DNA from: Pseudomonas izuensis | GTDB taxonomy: Bacteria > Pseudomonadota > Gammaproteobacteria > Pseudomonadales > Pseudomonadaceae | DNA: 64,000 nt | Direction: 5' to 3' | Assembly (NCBI RefSeq): GCF_009861505.1 | Contig: NZ_WTFT01000011.1 | Location: 123,475 to 187,474, forward strand | Shown here: positions 57,151 to 64,000 of the stretch, one piece after another | Layout of the letters: the number at the start of each line of letters is the position of its first letter | Position numbering within the stretch: position 1 is the first letter of the stretch | The notes under the pieces: generated by a model | What the model saw: the letters and a program-made list of their open reading frames with translations, nothing else | The model's database searches: none | Told to the model about the DNA's origin: nothing | Made by a program: the position numbers and the translations under genes

Positions 57151-57774
57151 TCAGGCGGCGAGGCGCAGGTTCTGCAGGATGATCGGACGCGCCCAGCCGT
57201 TATCGAAATCGAGTTGTTTTTGTTGCTCCACCAGTTCTTCCGGCGAGAACGGCGGGAAGGGCTTGTCCAGCAGATCGAGTTCGAACTCGGCGATCGGCAG
57301 GTGCAACGGACGCGGTTGCGGCGCCGGGCCGGCTTCCGGCAATGGCTGGCCGGCGGTCAACACGATCGGGCGCACCCAGCCGCTTTCGAAGTCCTGCTGT
57401 TTTTGCTGGGCGACGATTTCTTCCGGCGGGAACGGTGGGAACGGCTTGTCGGCCAGGTCCATTTCGAACTCGGCAATCGGCAGGAACAGCGGTTCGGGTG
57501 GGCGAACCTCGTTGTCCTTTACGTCGCATTCGCGCTGGGAAACGATGTGCGCCAGCAGGTCGCTGCCAACAGTAGGTTCGACGGGGCTTTCGAGATCGAC
57601 CGGTGGAAAATTGAGCGATGGCGGCAGTACATCCTCACCCGACTGTTCAGCCAGCGCACGGGCAAAGAAATCCTGCCAGATGTGGCTGACGCCGCTCAGT
57701 GCCTGGGTGTTTCGCAGGTTGTAGTCGCCATAGGGCGAGATAAAACCTGTGATGGTGGGTTGAATGTCTGACAT
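57151..57774 (-). CDS. Protein of unknown function with two 42-residue repeats
   Basis: A 207-residue soluble protein without a known domain. Two near-identical segments (about residues 97-138 and 159-200) each run LPIAEFE, KPFPPF, a PEE helix with QQKQ, then a GW.RPI ending, joined by a Pro-rich linker. The N-terminal 95 residues (ITGFISPYGDYNLRNTQALSG) are unique. The gene is convergent with the PEP-mutase gene (3-bp gap) and divergent from rsmJ. Confidence 0.75.
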   Translation of the reverse strand: MSDIQPTITGFISPYGDYNLRNTQALSGVSHIWQDFFARALAEQSGEDVLPPSLNFPPVDLESPVEPTVGSDLLAHIVSQRECDVKDNEVRPPEPLFLPIAEFEMDLADKPFPPFPPEEIVAQQKQQDFESGWVRPIVLTAGQPLPEAGPAPQPRPLHLPIAEFELDLLDKPFPPFSPEELVEQQKQLDFDNGWARPIILQNLRLAA

Positions 57775-57867
57775 TTCTCTCGGTCGACGCTCAGCTCTGG
57801 CAAAATGCTCGATAGTTTTGTTATCGGCCGTTTTTGCCGATCATTAATTTTTTGAGCATTTTTTCCC

Positions 57868-58650
57868 ATGATTGAGCAACCGGCGGCGTGCCGCATCCAT
57901 GTCGAAGCCTTGGGCGCGACCTTTCAGCCACAGGCCGAGCACTGGGCCGAGCGCCTGGGCCTGCCGTTGCAGGTGGATAACGGTGAGTTCGCGTTGCAGG
58001 TGGGCGAGCAGGGCTTGCAGCTGCAGCAGCTCGGCGCGGACGCGCCTGGCCCGGTGCGGGTGGACTTCGTCGAGGGTGGCGCGGCCCATCGCCGGTTGTA
58101 CGGCGGCGGCAGCGGGCAGATGATCGCCAAGGCCGTTGGCATCGCTCAGGGCGTGCGTCCGCGAGTGCTGGATGCCACGGCCGGGCTGGGCAAGGATGCG
58201 TTCGTGCTGGCCAGCCTGGGCTGCGAGATGAGCCTGATCGAGCGCCAGCCGTTGATTGGGGCATTGCTTGAGGATGGTCTGGCCCGTGGCGCTGAAGATT
58301 TCGACGTGGCGCCGATCGTGGCGCGCATGCGCTTGCTCAAGGGCAATTCGATCGAGGTGATGCGCAATTGGGAGGGCGAGCCGCCGCAAGTGATCTACCT
58401 CGACCCGATGTTTCCGCACCGTGAGAAAACCGCATTGGTGAAGAAGGAAATGCGCCTGTTCCGGCCGCTGGTGGGCGATGATCCCGATGCGCCGGCCTTG
58501 CTCCAGGCCGCATTGGCTTTGGCCACCCACCGGGTCGTAGTCAAGCGCCCGCGCAAGGCACCGTGCATCGAAGGGCCCAAGCCGAGTCATGCGCTGGATG
58601 GCAAGTCGAGCCGGTATGACATTTATCCTAAAAAAGCGCTCAAGGCTTAA
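57868..58650 (+). CDS. rsmJ: 16S rRNA (guanine-1516-N2) methyltransferase RsmJ
   Basis: A 260-residue SAM-dependent methyltransferase ([22 protein letters not shown] motif [21 protein letters not shown] active site) that methylates G1516 of 16S rRNA. Position matches PA3680. Confidence 0.93.
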   Translation: MIEQPAACRIHVEALGATFQPQAEHWAERLGLPLQVDNGEFALQVGEQGLQLQQLGADAPGPVRVDFVEGGAAHRRLYGGGSGQMIAKAVGIAQGVRPRVLDATAGLGKDAFVLASLGCEMSLIERQPLIGALLEDGLARGAEDFDVAPIVARMRLLKGNSIEVMRNWEGEPPQVIYLDPMFPHREKTALVKKEMRLFRPLVGDDPDAPALLQAALALATHRVVVKRPRKAPCIEGPKPSHALDGKSSRYDIYPKKALKA

Positions 58651-58660
58651 GACCGGGTTG

Positions 58661-58920
58661 CCCAATCGCGAGCAAGCTTTGCTCCCACAGGGTTTGAGGC
58701 GTTCACAAACATTGAACCCTGCACAAAACCTGTGGGAGTTGCCCCAATCGCGAGCAAGCTTTGCTCCCACAGGGTTTGAGGCGTTCACAAACATTGAGCC
58801 CTGCACAAAACCTGTGGGAGTTGCCCCAATCGCGAGCAAGCTTTGCTCCCACAGGGTTTGAGGCGTAAACAAACATTGAACCCTACACAAAACCTGTGGG
58901 AGCAAGGCTTGCCCGCGATG
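58661..58920. repeat. Tandem REP array, 82-bp period
   Basis: A segment with a full REP unit (ATCGCGAGCAAGCTTTGCTCCCACAGG), a spacer (GTTTGAGGCGTTCACAAACATT...) and a truncated opposite unit (CCTGTGGGAG) is repeated three times with a period of exactly 82 bp (CCCAATCGCG at 58661, 58743, 58825). The last copy ends in a complete opposite REP unit near 58895-58920. It fills most of the 296-bp gap between rsmJ and mexL. Confidence 0.92.
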
Positions 58921-58946
58921 GCGTCAGCCCTGACGCCACAAATACC

Positions 58947-59591
58947 TCAGGCTGACTCCGGCCGATAAGCCCGCATAAACAACTCCACAACCTCCCGCAC
59001 ATGGCTCTCAGCCGCTTCCCCGGTCAACGGCTCGCCACAGCCATACAACAACCGGAAATTCGCCGCGCCCTTGAGCAGGCAGAAGAAATGCTCCGCTGCA
59101 TTACGCGGTTTATCGATGCTCAGCGCGCCACTCTGATCCACCTTGCTCAGCAGTCGCTCCATGCCGTGCAGCATGCGTTCGGGACCTGCCTCGAAGAAGA
59201 TCAGCGAGAGCTTCGGGTCCTGGCTGCCCAGGGTCATGATCAAGCGGTGCAGGTTCACCGATTCGTCGCTGTTGATCAGATGATGAAAGCCGCGGGCAAT
59301 ATTCAGCAGCACGGTTTCCACTGCCACGCCTTCCGGCAGTTCAAAAAACAGAGGCGGCAATTGCTCCTCGCACTTGGCCACCACGGCCGCGGAGAACAGC
59401 GTCTCCTTGTCGTTGAAGTGGCTGTAGACCGTGAGCTTCGATACTCCGGCCTGCGCGGCGACAGCATCCATGCTGGTGTTGGCATATCCCTTGGTCAAAA
59501 ACAGCGTCTTCGCCGCGTCGAGGATCGCCTGGCGCTTGGCCAGATCCTTGGGGCGGCCAGGGCCGTTGGGTGCTGAAAGATTGTTCGGCAT
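58947..59591 (-). CDS. mexL: TetR repressor of efflux genes, MexL-like
   Basis: A 214-residue TetR protein (AILDAAKTLFLTKGYANTSMDAVAAQAGVSKLTVYSHFNDKETL) with an AcrR-type C-terminal domain. It is divergent from the two-gene RND operon and matches MexL of P. aeruginosa in size and place. The ATG at 59591 is used; the frame upstream runs into the mexJ leader and is rejected. Confidence 0.85.
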   Translation of the reverse strand: MPNNLSAPNGPGRPKDLAKRQAILDAAKTLFLTKGYANTSMDAVAAQAGVSKLTVYSHFNDKETLFSAAVVAKCEEQLPPLFFELPEGVAVETVLLNIARGFHHLINSDESVNLHRLIMTLGSQDPKLSLIFFEAGPERMLHGMERLLSKVDQSGALSIDKPRNAAEHFFCLLKGAANFRLLYGCGEPLTGEAAESHVREVVELFMRAYRPESA

Positions 59592-59633
59592 ATGCGCTTT
59601 TATTACTGGACTGGTGAGTTTGCTATTAATAAC

Positions 59634-59650
59634 ATACCGGTCAGTATAAT
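59634..59650. promoter_or_regulatory. Operator/promoter between mexL and mexJ
   Basis: ATAC-CGGTCA-GTAT (59634-59647) is a short inverted repeat that overlaps a perfect -10 TATAAT (59645-59650) for mexJ; a TTGCTA (59620-59625) 19 bp upstream could be the -35. A MexL dimer here would block both directions. Confidence 0.55.
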
Positions 59651-59684
59651 TATTCCAAGCACCATTAGCGAAAGGTCCTTCACC

Positions 59685-60785
59685 ATGTTCCGCTATGCCT
59701 TGCCCCTCGCGTTGCCAGTCACCCTGGCGCTTTTTTTGACGGCGTGTGGTCACGAAGAGGCGCCCCAAACCAGCGTTCGCCCGGCCATGGTGGTTCAGCC
59801 AGAGCCTTCGGCTCAGGTGATGGAAAGCTATCCCGGCGAAGTCCGCGCCCGCTATGAGCCGGACCTGGCGTTCCGCATCGGCGGCAAAGTCAGCCGACGA
59901 CTGGTCGAAGAAGGGCAGCGGGTCAAGGCCGATCAACCCCTGGCGGAACTCGATCCGCAAGATGTGCGCCTGCAACTGGAGGCCACCCGTGCCCAGGTCG
60001 CGGCTGCCGAGGCCAATCTAAATATGGTGCGCGCTGAGCGTGATCGCTATAAAACGTTGATGGAACGTCAGTTGGTCAGCCGTTCGCAGTACGACAATGC
60101 GGAAAACCTCTACCGCTCCGGCGAAGCGCGTCTCAAACAGATCAAGGCCGAATTCAACGTCTCGAACAACCAGGCCAGCTACGCCGTATTGCGTGCACCA
60201 CAGGATGGTGTCGTGGCCAAACGAGCGCTGGAAGTCGGGCAAGTCGTGGCCGCCGGGCAAACGGTATTCACCCTCGCCACCGATGGCGAACGCGAAGTAT
60301 TGATCAGCCTGCCGGAACAGAGCTTCGGCCGCTTCAAGGTCGGTCAACCGGTGTCGGTGGAACTGTGGACGCAACCGGATCAGCGCTTCGCCGGGCACAT
60401 CCGCGAGCTGTCGCCATCCGCCGATCCGAAGTCCCGCACCTTCGCTGCCCGCATCGCATTTGCCGGTGGCAAGGTCCCTGCCGAGCTGGGCCAGAGCGCC
60501 CGGGTGTTCGTGCAAACTGCCGAGGCCGTCCCGCTGGCGGTGCCGCTGTCTGCACTGACCGCGGAAAATGGCGTGACTTACGTCTGGGTCGTCAGCGCCA
60601 ACAACACCCTGAAGAAAACCCCGGTGCGGGTCGGTGCCTTCGGTGAGAAAACCGTCCCGGTGCTCGAAGGTCTCAACGCCAGCGACTGGGTAGTGGCCGC
60701 CGGCGTCCATGTGCTTCTGGACGGGCAGCAGGTGCGCCCGGTGGATCGCTCCAACCGCGTGGTCAATCTGGCGGACAAGGAGTAA
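59685..60785 (+). CDS. mexJ: RND efflux periplasmic adaptor, MexJ-like
   Basis: A 366-residue membrane-fusion protein with a lipoprotein signal (LFLTACG), lipoyl halves (ARYEPDLAFRIGGKVSRRLVEEGQRVKADQPL; APQDGVVAKRALEVGQVVAAGQTVF), a central coiled-coil hairpin (about 100-165) and beta-barrel domains. Joins the inner-membrane pump to an outer-membrane channel. Confidence 0.9.
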   Translation: MFRYALPLALPVTLALFLTACGHEEAPQTSVRPAMVVQPEPSAQVMESYPGEVRARYEPDLAFRIGGKVSRRLVEEGQRVKADQPLAELDPQDVRLQLEATRAQVAAAEANLNMVRAERDRYKTLMERQLVSRSQYDNAENLYRSGEARLKQIKAEFNVSNNQASYAVLRAPQDGVVAKRALEVGQVVAAGQTVFTLATDGEREVLISLPEQSFGRFKVGQPVSVELWTQPDQRFAGHIRELSPSADPKSRTFAARIAFAGGKVPAELGQSARVFVQTAEAVPLAVPLSALTAENGVTYVWVVSANNTLKKTPVRVGAFGEKTVPVLEGLNASDWVVAAGVHVLLDGQQVRPVDRSNRVVNLADKE

Positions 60786-60791
60786 TCCCCG

Positions 60792-63700
60792 ATGGGCTTC
60801 AATCTTTCCGAATGGGCGCTGCGTAATCGCCAGATCGTCCTGTTCCTGATGCTGTTGCTGGCCATCGTCGGCGCGCTGTCCTACACCAAGCTCGGCCAGA
60901 GCGAAGATCCGCCGTTTACCTTCAAGGCCATGGTGGTCCGTACCAACTGGCCAGGCGCCACGGCACAAGAGGTCTCGCGCCAGGTCACCGAACGCATCGA
61001 AAAGAAGCTGATGGAAACCGGCGAGTACGAACGCATCGTGTCGTTCTCCCGCCCCGGTGAGTCACAGGTGACGTTCATTGCCCGCGACTCCATGCACTCG
61101 GTAGAGATTCCCGAGCTCTGGTATCAGGTGCGCAAGAAGGTCAGCGACATTCGCCACACCTTGCCGCCGGGCATTCAGGGGCCGTTCTTCAACGATGAGT
61201 TCGGCACCACGTTCGGCAATATCTACGCCTTGACCGGTGACGGCTTCGATTACGCGGTACTCAAGGATTACGCCGACCGCATCCAGATCCAGCTGCAACG
61301 GGTCAAGGACGTGGGCAAGGTCGACCTGCTCGGCCTGCAGGATGAAAAAATCTGGATCGAGCTGTCCAACGTCAAGCTCGCCACCCTGGGTTTGCCATTG
61401 GCGGCGGTGCAGCAGGCGCTTGAAGAACAGAATGCCGTGTCCACCGCCGGCTTCTTCGAAACCAGCAGTGAGCGATTGCAGCTACGGGTCTCGGGGAATT
61501 TTCAGACCGTCGATGAGATAAAAAACTTTCCGATTCGGGTTGGAGATCGCACTTTCCGAATCTCTGATGTGGCCGACGTGCGCCGTGGCTTCAACGATCC
61601 ACCGGCGCCGCGCATGCGTTTCATGGCGCAGGACGCTATCGGTCTGGCCGTGGCCATGAAGGACGGTGGTGACATTCTGGTGTTGGGCAAGGCTCTGGAA
61701 GTCGAGTTCGCCCGTATCCAGAAAAACCTCCCGGCCGGCATGCAACTGCGCAAGGTTTCCGATCAACCGGCGGCGGTGAAAACCGGTGTCGGCGAGTTCG
61801 TCCAGGTTCTGGTGGAAGCCCTGGCCATCGTGTTGCTGGTGAGCTTCTTCTCCCTTGGCGTGCGCACCGGCATGGTGGTCGCTTTGGCAATCCCGCTGGT
61901 GTTGGCCATGACCTTCGCCACCATGTACTACCTCGGCATCGGCCTGCACAAGATATCCCTCGGCGCGTTGGTGCTGGCGCTGGGTTTGCTGGTGGACGAT
62001 GCGATCATCGCCGTGGAAATGATGGCGATCAAAATGGAGCAGGGCTTCGACCGGATCAAGGCGGCGAGCTATGCCTGGACCAGCACCGCGTTCCCGATGC
62101 TCACCGGTACGTTGATTACCGCGGCCGGGTTCCTGCCGATCGCCACCGCGCAATCGGGCACCGGCGAATACACCCGCTCGATCTTCCAGGTGGTGACCAT
62201 CGCGCTGCTGGCATCGTGGGTAGCAGCGGTGGTTTTCGTGCCGTACCTCGGGGAAAAGCTCTTGCCGGACCTGGCGAAAATTCACGCGGCCAAACACGGT
62301 ACTGACCAACCCGATCCCTACGGCACACCGTTTTATCAGCGGGTGCGGCGCCTGGTGGAGTGGTGTGTGCGTCGGCGCAAGACCGTGATCGCGGCGACGG
62401 TGATTTTGTTCATTGCTTCGGTGGTCCTGTTCCGCTTTGTGCCGCAGCAATTTTTCCCGGCGTCGGGCCGACTGGAATTGATGGTCGATCTGAAACTGGC
62501 CGAAGGCGCTTCCCTGAGCAACACCGCCGAGGAGGTCAAGCGCCTCGAAGCGTTGCTCAAGGACAAGGCCGGGATCGACAATTATGTGGCCTATGTGGGC
62601 ACCGGTTCGCCGCGTTTTTACCTGCCACTGGATCAGCAACTTCCCGCTGCGAGTTTCGCCCAGTTTGTCGTGCTGGCGAAAACCATCGAGGAGCGCGAAA
62701 CCCTGCGTACCTGGTTGATCGCTACCCTCAACGAACAATTCCCGGCCCTGCGTTCGCGGGTCACGCGCCTGGAAAACGGCCCGCCGGTTGGCTATCCGGT
62801 GCAGTTCCGGGTGACCGGCGAGCACATTGAGGAGGTCCGTGCGCTGGCACGCAAGGTGGCGGCCAAGGTTCGCGAAAATCCTCATGTGGTTAACGTGCAT
62901 TTGGACTGGGAAGAGCCGAGCAAAGTCGTTTACCTCAACGTCGATCAGGACCGCGCGCGGGCACTTGGCGTGAGCACGGCGAACCTGTCGAGATTCCTGC
63001 AAAGCTCGCTGACCGGTTCCAGTGTCAGCCAGTATCGTGAAGACAATGAGTTGATCGAGATCCTGCTGCGCGGCACCTTGCATGAGCGCACCGAGCTGTC
63101 GTTGCTGCCAAGCCTGGCGGTGCCGACCGACAACGGTCGCAGCGTGGCCCTGTCGCAAATCGCGACCCTGGAATACGGCTTTGAAGAAGGGGTGATCTGG
63201 CACCGTAACCGCCTGCCCAACGTGACCGTGCGCGCCGACATCTATGGCAAGGAGCAACCGGCGACGCTGGTGCAGCAAATCATGCCGACCCTCGACCCGA
63301 TCCGTGCCGAATTGCCGGACGGCTATTTGCTGGATGTCGGCGGCACCGTGGAAGACTCCGCGCGCGGGCAGAACTCGGTGAAGGCCGGTGTGCCGCTGTT
63401 CATCGTGGTCGTACTGACGTTGTTGATGTTGCAACTGCGCAGTTTCTCACGCACGGCGATGGTGTTTCTGACGGCGCCACTGGGGTTGATCGGCGTGACG
63501 CTGTTCCTGATGGTGTTCCGCCAGCCGTTTGGTTTCGTGGCCATGCTCGGGACTATCGCGTTGTCGGGGATGATCATGCGTAACTCGGTGATTCTGGTGG
63601 ATCAGATCGAGCAGGACATCGCGGCCGGGTTGAAGCCGTGGCAGGCGATCATCGAAGCCACGGTGCGGCGGTTCAGGCCGATTGTGCTGACGGCGCTGGC

Positions 63701-63857
63701 GGCGGTTCTGGCGATGATTCCGTTGTCGCGCAGTGTGTTTTTCGGGCCGATGGCGGTGGCGATCATGGGGGGGTTGATTGTAGCTACGGCGTTGACGCTG
63801 CTGTTTTTGCCTGCCCTTTATGCCGCCTGGTTTCGGGTTCGCAAAGAGTCGGTTTGA
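60792..63857 (+). CDS. mexK: RND efflux pump inner-membrane protein, MexK-like
   Basis: A 1021-residue proton-driven RND transporter with twelve membrane helices, two large periplasmic loops and the proton-relay Asp pair in LGLLVDDAIIAVEMM. It starts 6 bp after mexJ. Most similar in arrangement to MexJK, which recruits an outer-membrane channel (OprM or OpmH) encoded elsewhere; no channel gene follows before the window ends. Confidence 0.92.
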   Translation: MGFNLSEWALRNRQIVLFLMLLLAIVGALSYTKLGQSEDPPFTFKAMVVRTNWPGATAQEVSRQVTERIEKKLMETGEYERIVSFSRPGESQVTFIARDSMHSVEIPELWYQVRKKVSDIRHTLPPGIQGPFFNDEFGTTFGNIYALTGDGFDYAVLKDYADRIQIQLQRVKDVGKVDLLGLQDEKIWIELSNVKLATLGLPLAAVQQALEEQNAVSTAGFFETSSERLQLRVSGNFQTVDEIKNFPIRVGDRTFRISDVADVRRGFNDPPAPRMRFMAQDAIGLAVAMKDGGDILVLGKALEVEFARIQKNLPAGMQLRKVSDQPAAVKTGVGEFVQVLVEALAIVLLVSFFSLGVRTGMVVALAIPLVLAMTFATMYYLGIGLHKISLGALVLALGLLVDDAIIAVEMMAIKMEQGFDRIKAASYAWTSTAFPMLTGTLITAAGFLPIATAQSGTGEYTRSIFQVVTIALLASWVAAVVFVPYLGEKLLPDLAKIHAAKHGTDQPDPYGTPFYQRVRRLVEWCVRRRKTVIAATVILFIASVVLFRFVPQQFFPASGRLELMVDLKLAEGASLSNTAEEVKRLEALLKDKAGIDNYVAYVGTGSPRFYLPLDQQLPAASFAQFVVLAKTIEERETLRTWLIATLNEQFPALRSRVTRLENGPPVGYPVQFRVTGEHIEEVRALARKVAAKVRENPHVVNVHLDWEEPSKVVYLNVDQDRARALGVSTANLSRFLQSSLTGSSVSQYREDNELIEILLRGTLHERTELSLLPSLAVPTDNGRSVALSQIATLEYGFEEGVIWHRNRLPNVTVRADIYGKEQPATLVQQIMPTLDPIRAELPDGYLLDVGGTVEDSARGQNSVKAGVPLFIVVVLTLLMLQLRSFSRTAMVFLTAPLGLIGVTLFLMVFRQPFGFVAMLGTIALSGMIMRNSVILVDQIEQDIAAGLKPWQAIIEATVRRFRPIVLTALAAVLAMIPLSRSVFFGPMAVAIMGGLIVATALTLLFLPALYAAWFRVRKESV

Positions 63858-63867
63858 TAGTTTGACC

Positions 63868-63890
63868 TTGGCGGCCTTCGGGCCGACCAA
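63868..63890 (+). terminator. Hairpin after mexK
   Basis: TTGGCGGCC, TTCG tetraloop, GGCCGACCAA pair with one bulged base, starting 11 bp after the mexK stop. Only a few T residues follow. Confidence 0.55.
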
Positions 63891-63904
63891 ACTCTTGATT
63901 GATT

Positions 63905-64000
63905 GAGTACATATCCGTTCCTTCGGTAACGGCGGCTGGCGGTTTCGCTCTTACAGCGAGTCACTTGGAAGAGCCCCAAGTAACCAAGGGCTCTTGCCCC
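63905..64000. repeat. Start of dispersed Pseudomonas intergenic repeat (cut by window edge)
   Basis: From ACATATCCGTTCCTTCGGTAACGG onward the sequence resembles, from memory, a family of long repeats found at many places in fluorescens/putida genomes, with small stem-loops (CCGTTCC..GTAACGG) and AAGAGCCC / GGGCTCTT arms near the edge. No gene is visible in the last 143 bases. Confidence 0.6.

Noticed and set aside
58661..58920. CRISPR array
   Set aside because: The period is regular, but the 'spacers' are identical to each other, the repeats are REP units, and there are no cas genes.
61482..63434. 650-residue minus-strand ORF inside mexK
   Set aside because: Shadow of the RND pump gene.

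Overview
The window is a gene-dense, GC-rich stretch of a Pseudomonas chromosome, most likely of the P. fluorescens group. The evidence is the complete Wsp chemosensory operon, the AauRS/AatJQMP acidic amino acid system, a gene order from wsp through prfB, lysS, lptF, ppc, adk, tsaB and rsmJ to mexLJK that matches (from memory) the PA3708-PA3676 block of P. aeruginosa in reverse numbering, and many copies of fluorescens/putida-type REP sequences. I saw no tRNA, rRNA, integrase, transposase or CRISPR array.

Layout. 1-5152 (minus): an operon-like group reading HAD phosphatase, class III aminotransferase, alpha/beta hydrolase, then (after a REP pair) a GNAT/FemAB-like acyltransferase and a membrane sensor cut by the window edge. 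It looks like a small metabolic or biosynthetic unit whose product I cannot name. Its 5' region carries three alternating GCTACAA half-sites. 5369-7064 (plus): a MipA/OmpV outer-membrane protein and a fatty acid desaturase. 7110-8816 (minus): an arginase-fold hydrolase coupled to two four-helix DMT-type transporters. 9049-16013 (minus): aatJ-aatQ-aatM-aatP-aauS-aauR-glpM, uptake of glutamate/aspartate with its own two-component system; a sigma-54 promoter and two AauR-like inverted repeats lie upstream of aatJ. 16291-17916: opgD.

18331-21544 is the accessory part: a 61-residue orphan protein, a solitary Bro-N (antirepressor-like) gene, and an AT-rich pair encoding an AAA ATPase and a RloB/TOPRIM-like protein, which is the architecture of an abortive-infection type defence module. 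21596-31795 (minus) is a putrescine/GABA-type catabolic locus: a LysR regulator, two paralogous aminobutyraldehyde-type dehydrogenases, a YdcSTUV-like ABC importer and an APC permease.

32053-41160 (plus): a thioesterase, then wspABCDEF and wspR, which together sense surface contact and make c-di-GMP. 41388-44095: prfB with its programmed +1 frameshift, and lysS. 44199-48280: a TetR regulator, lipoproteins and a QEGLA-motif protein. 48401-50321 (minus): the LptF/DUF4398 outer-membrane pair and a small protein. 50522-58650: ppc, adk, tsaB, several conserved genes and rsmJ, followed by an 82-bp-period tandem REP array. 58947-63857: a mexL-mexJK-like efflux locus. The last 100 bases begin a dispersed Pseudomonas repeat.

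Nearly every intergenic gap larger than about 90 bp carries a REP pair. All annotated genes look intact; the only frame break is the functional one in prfB.
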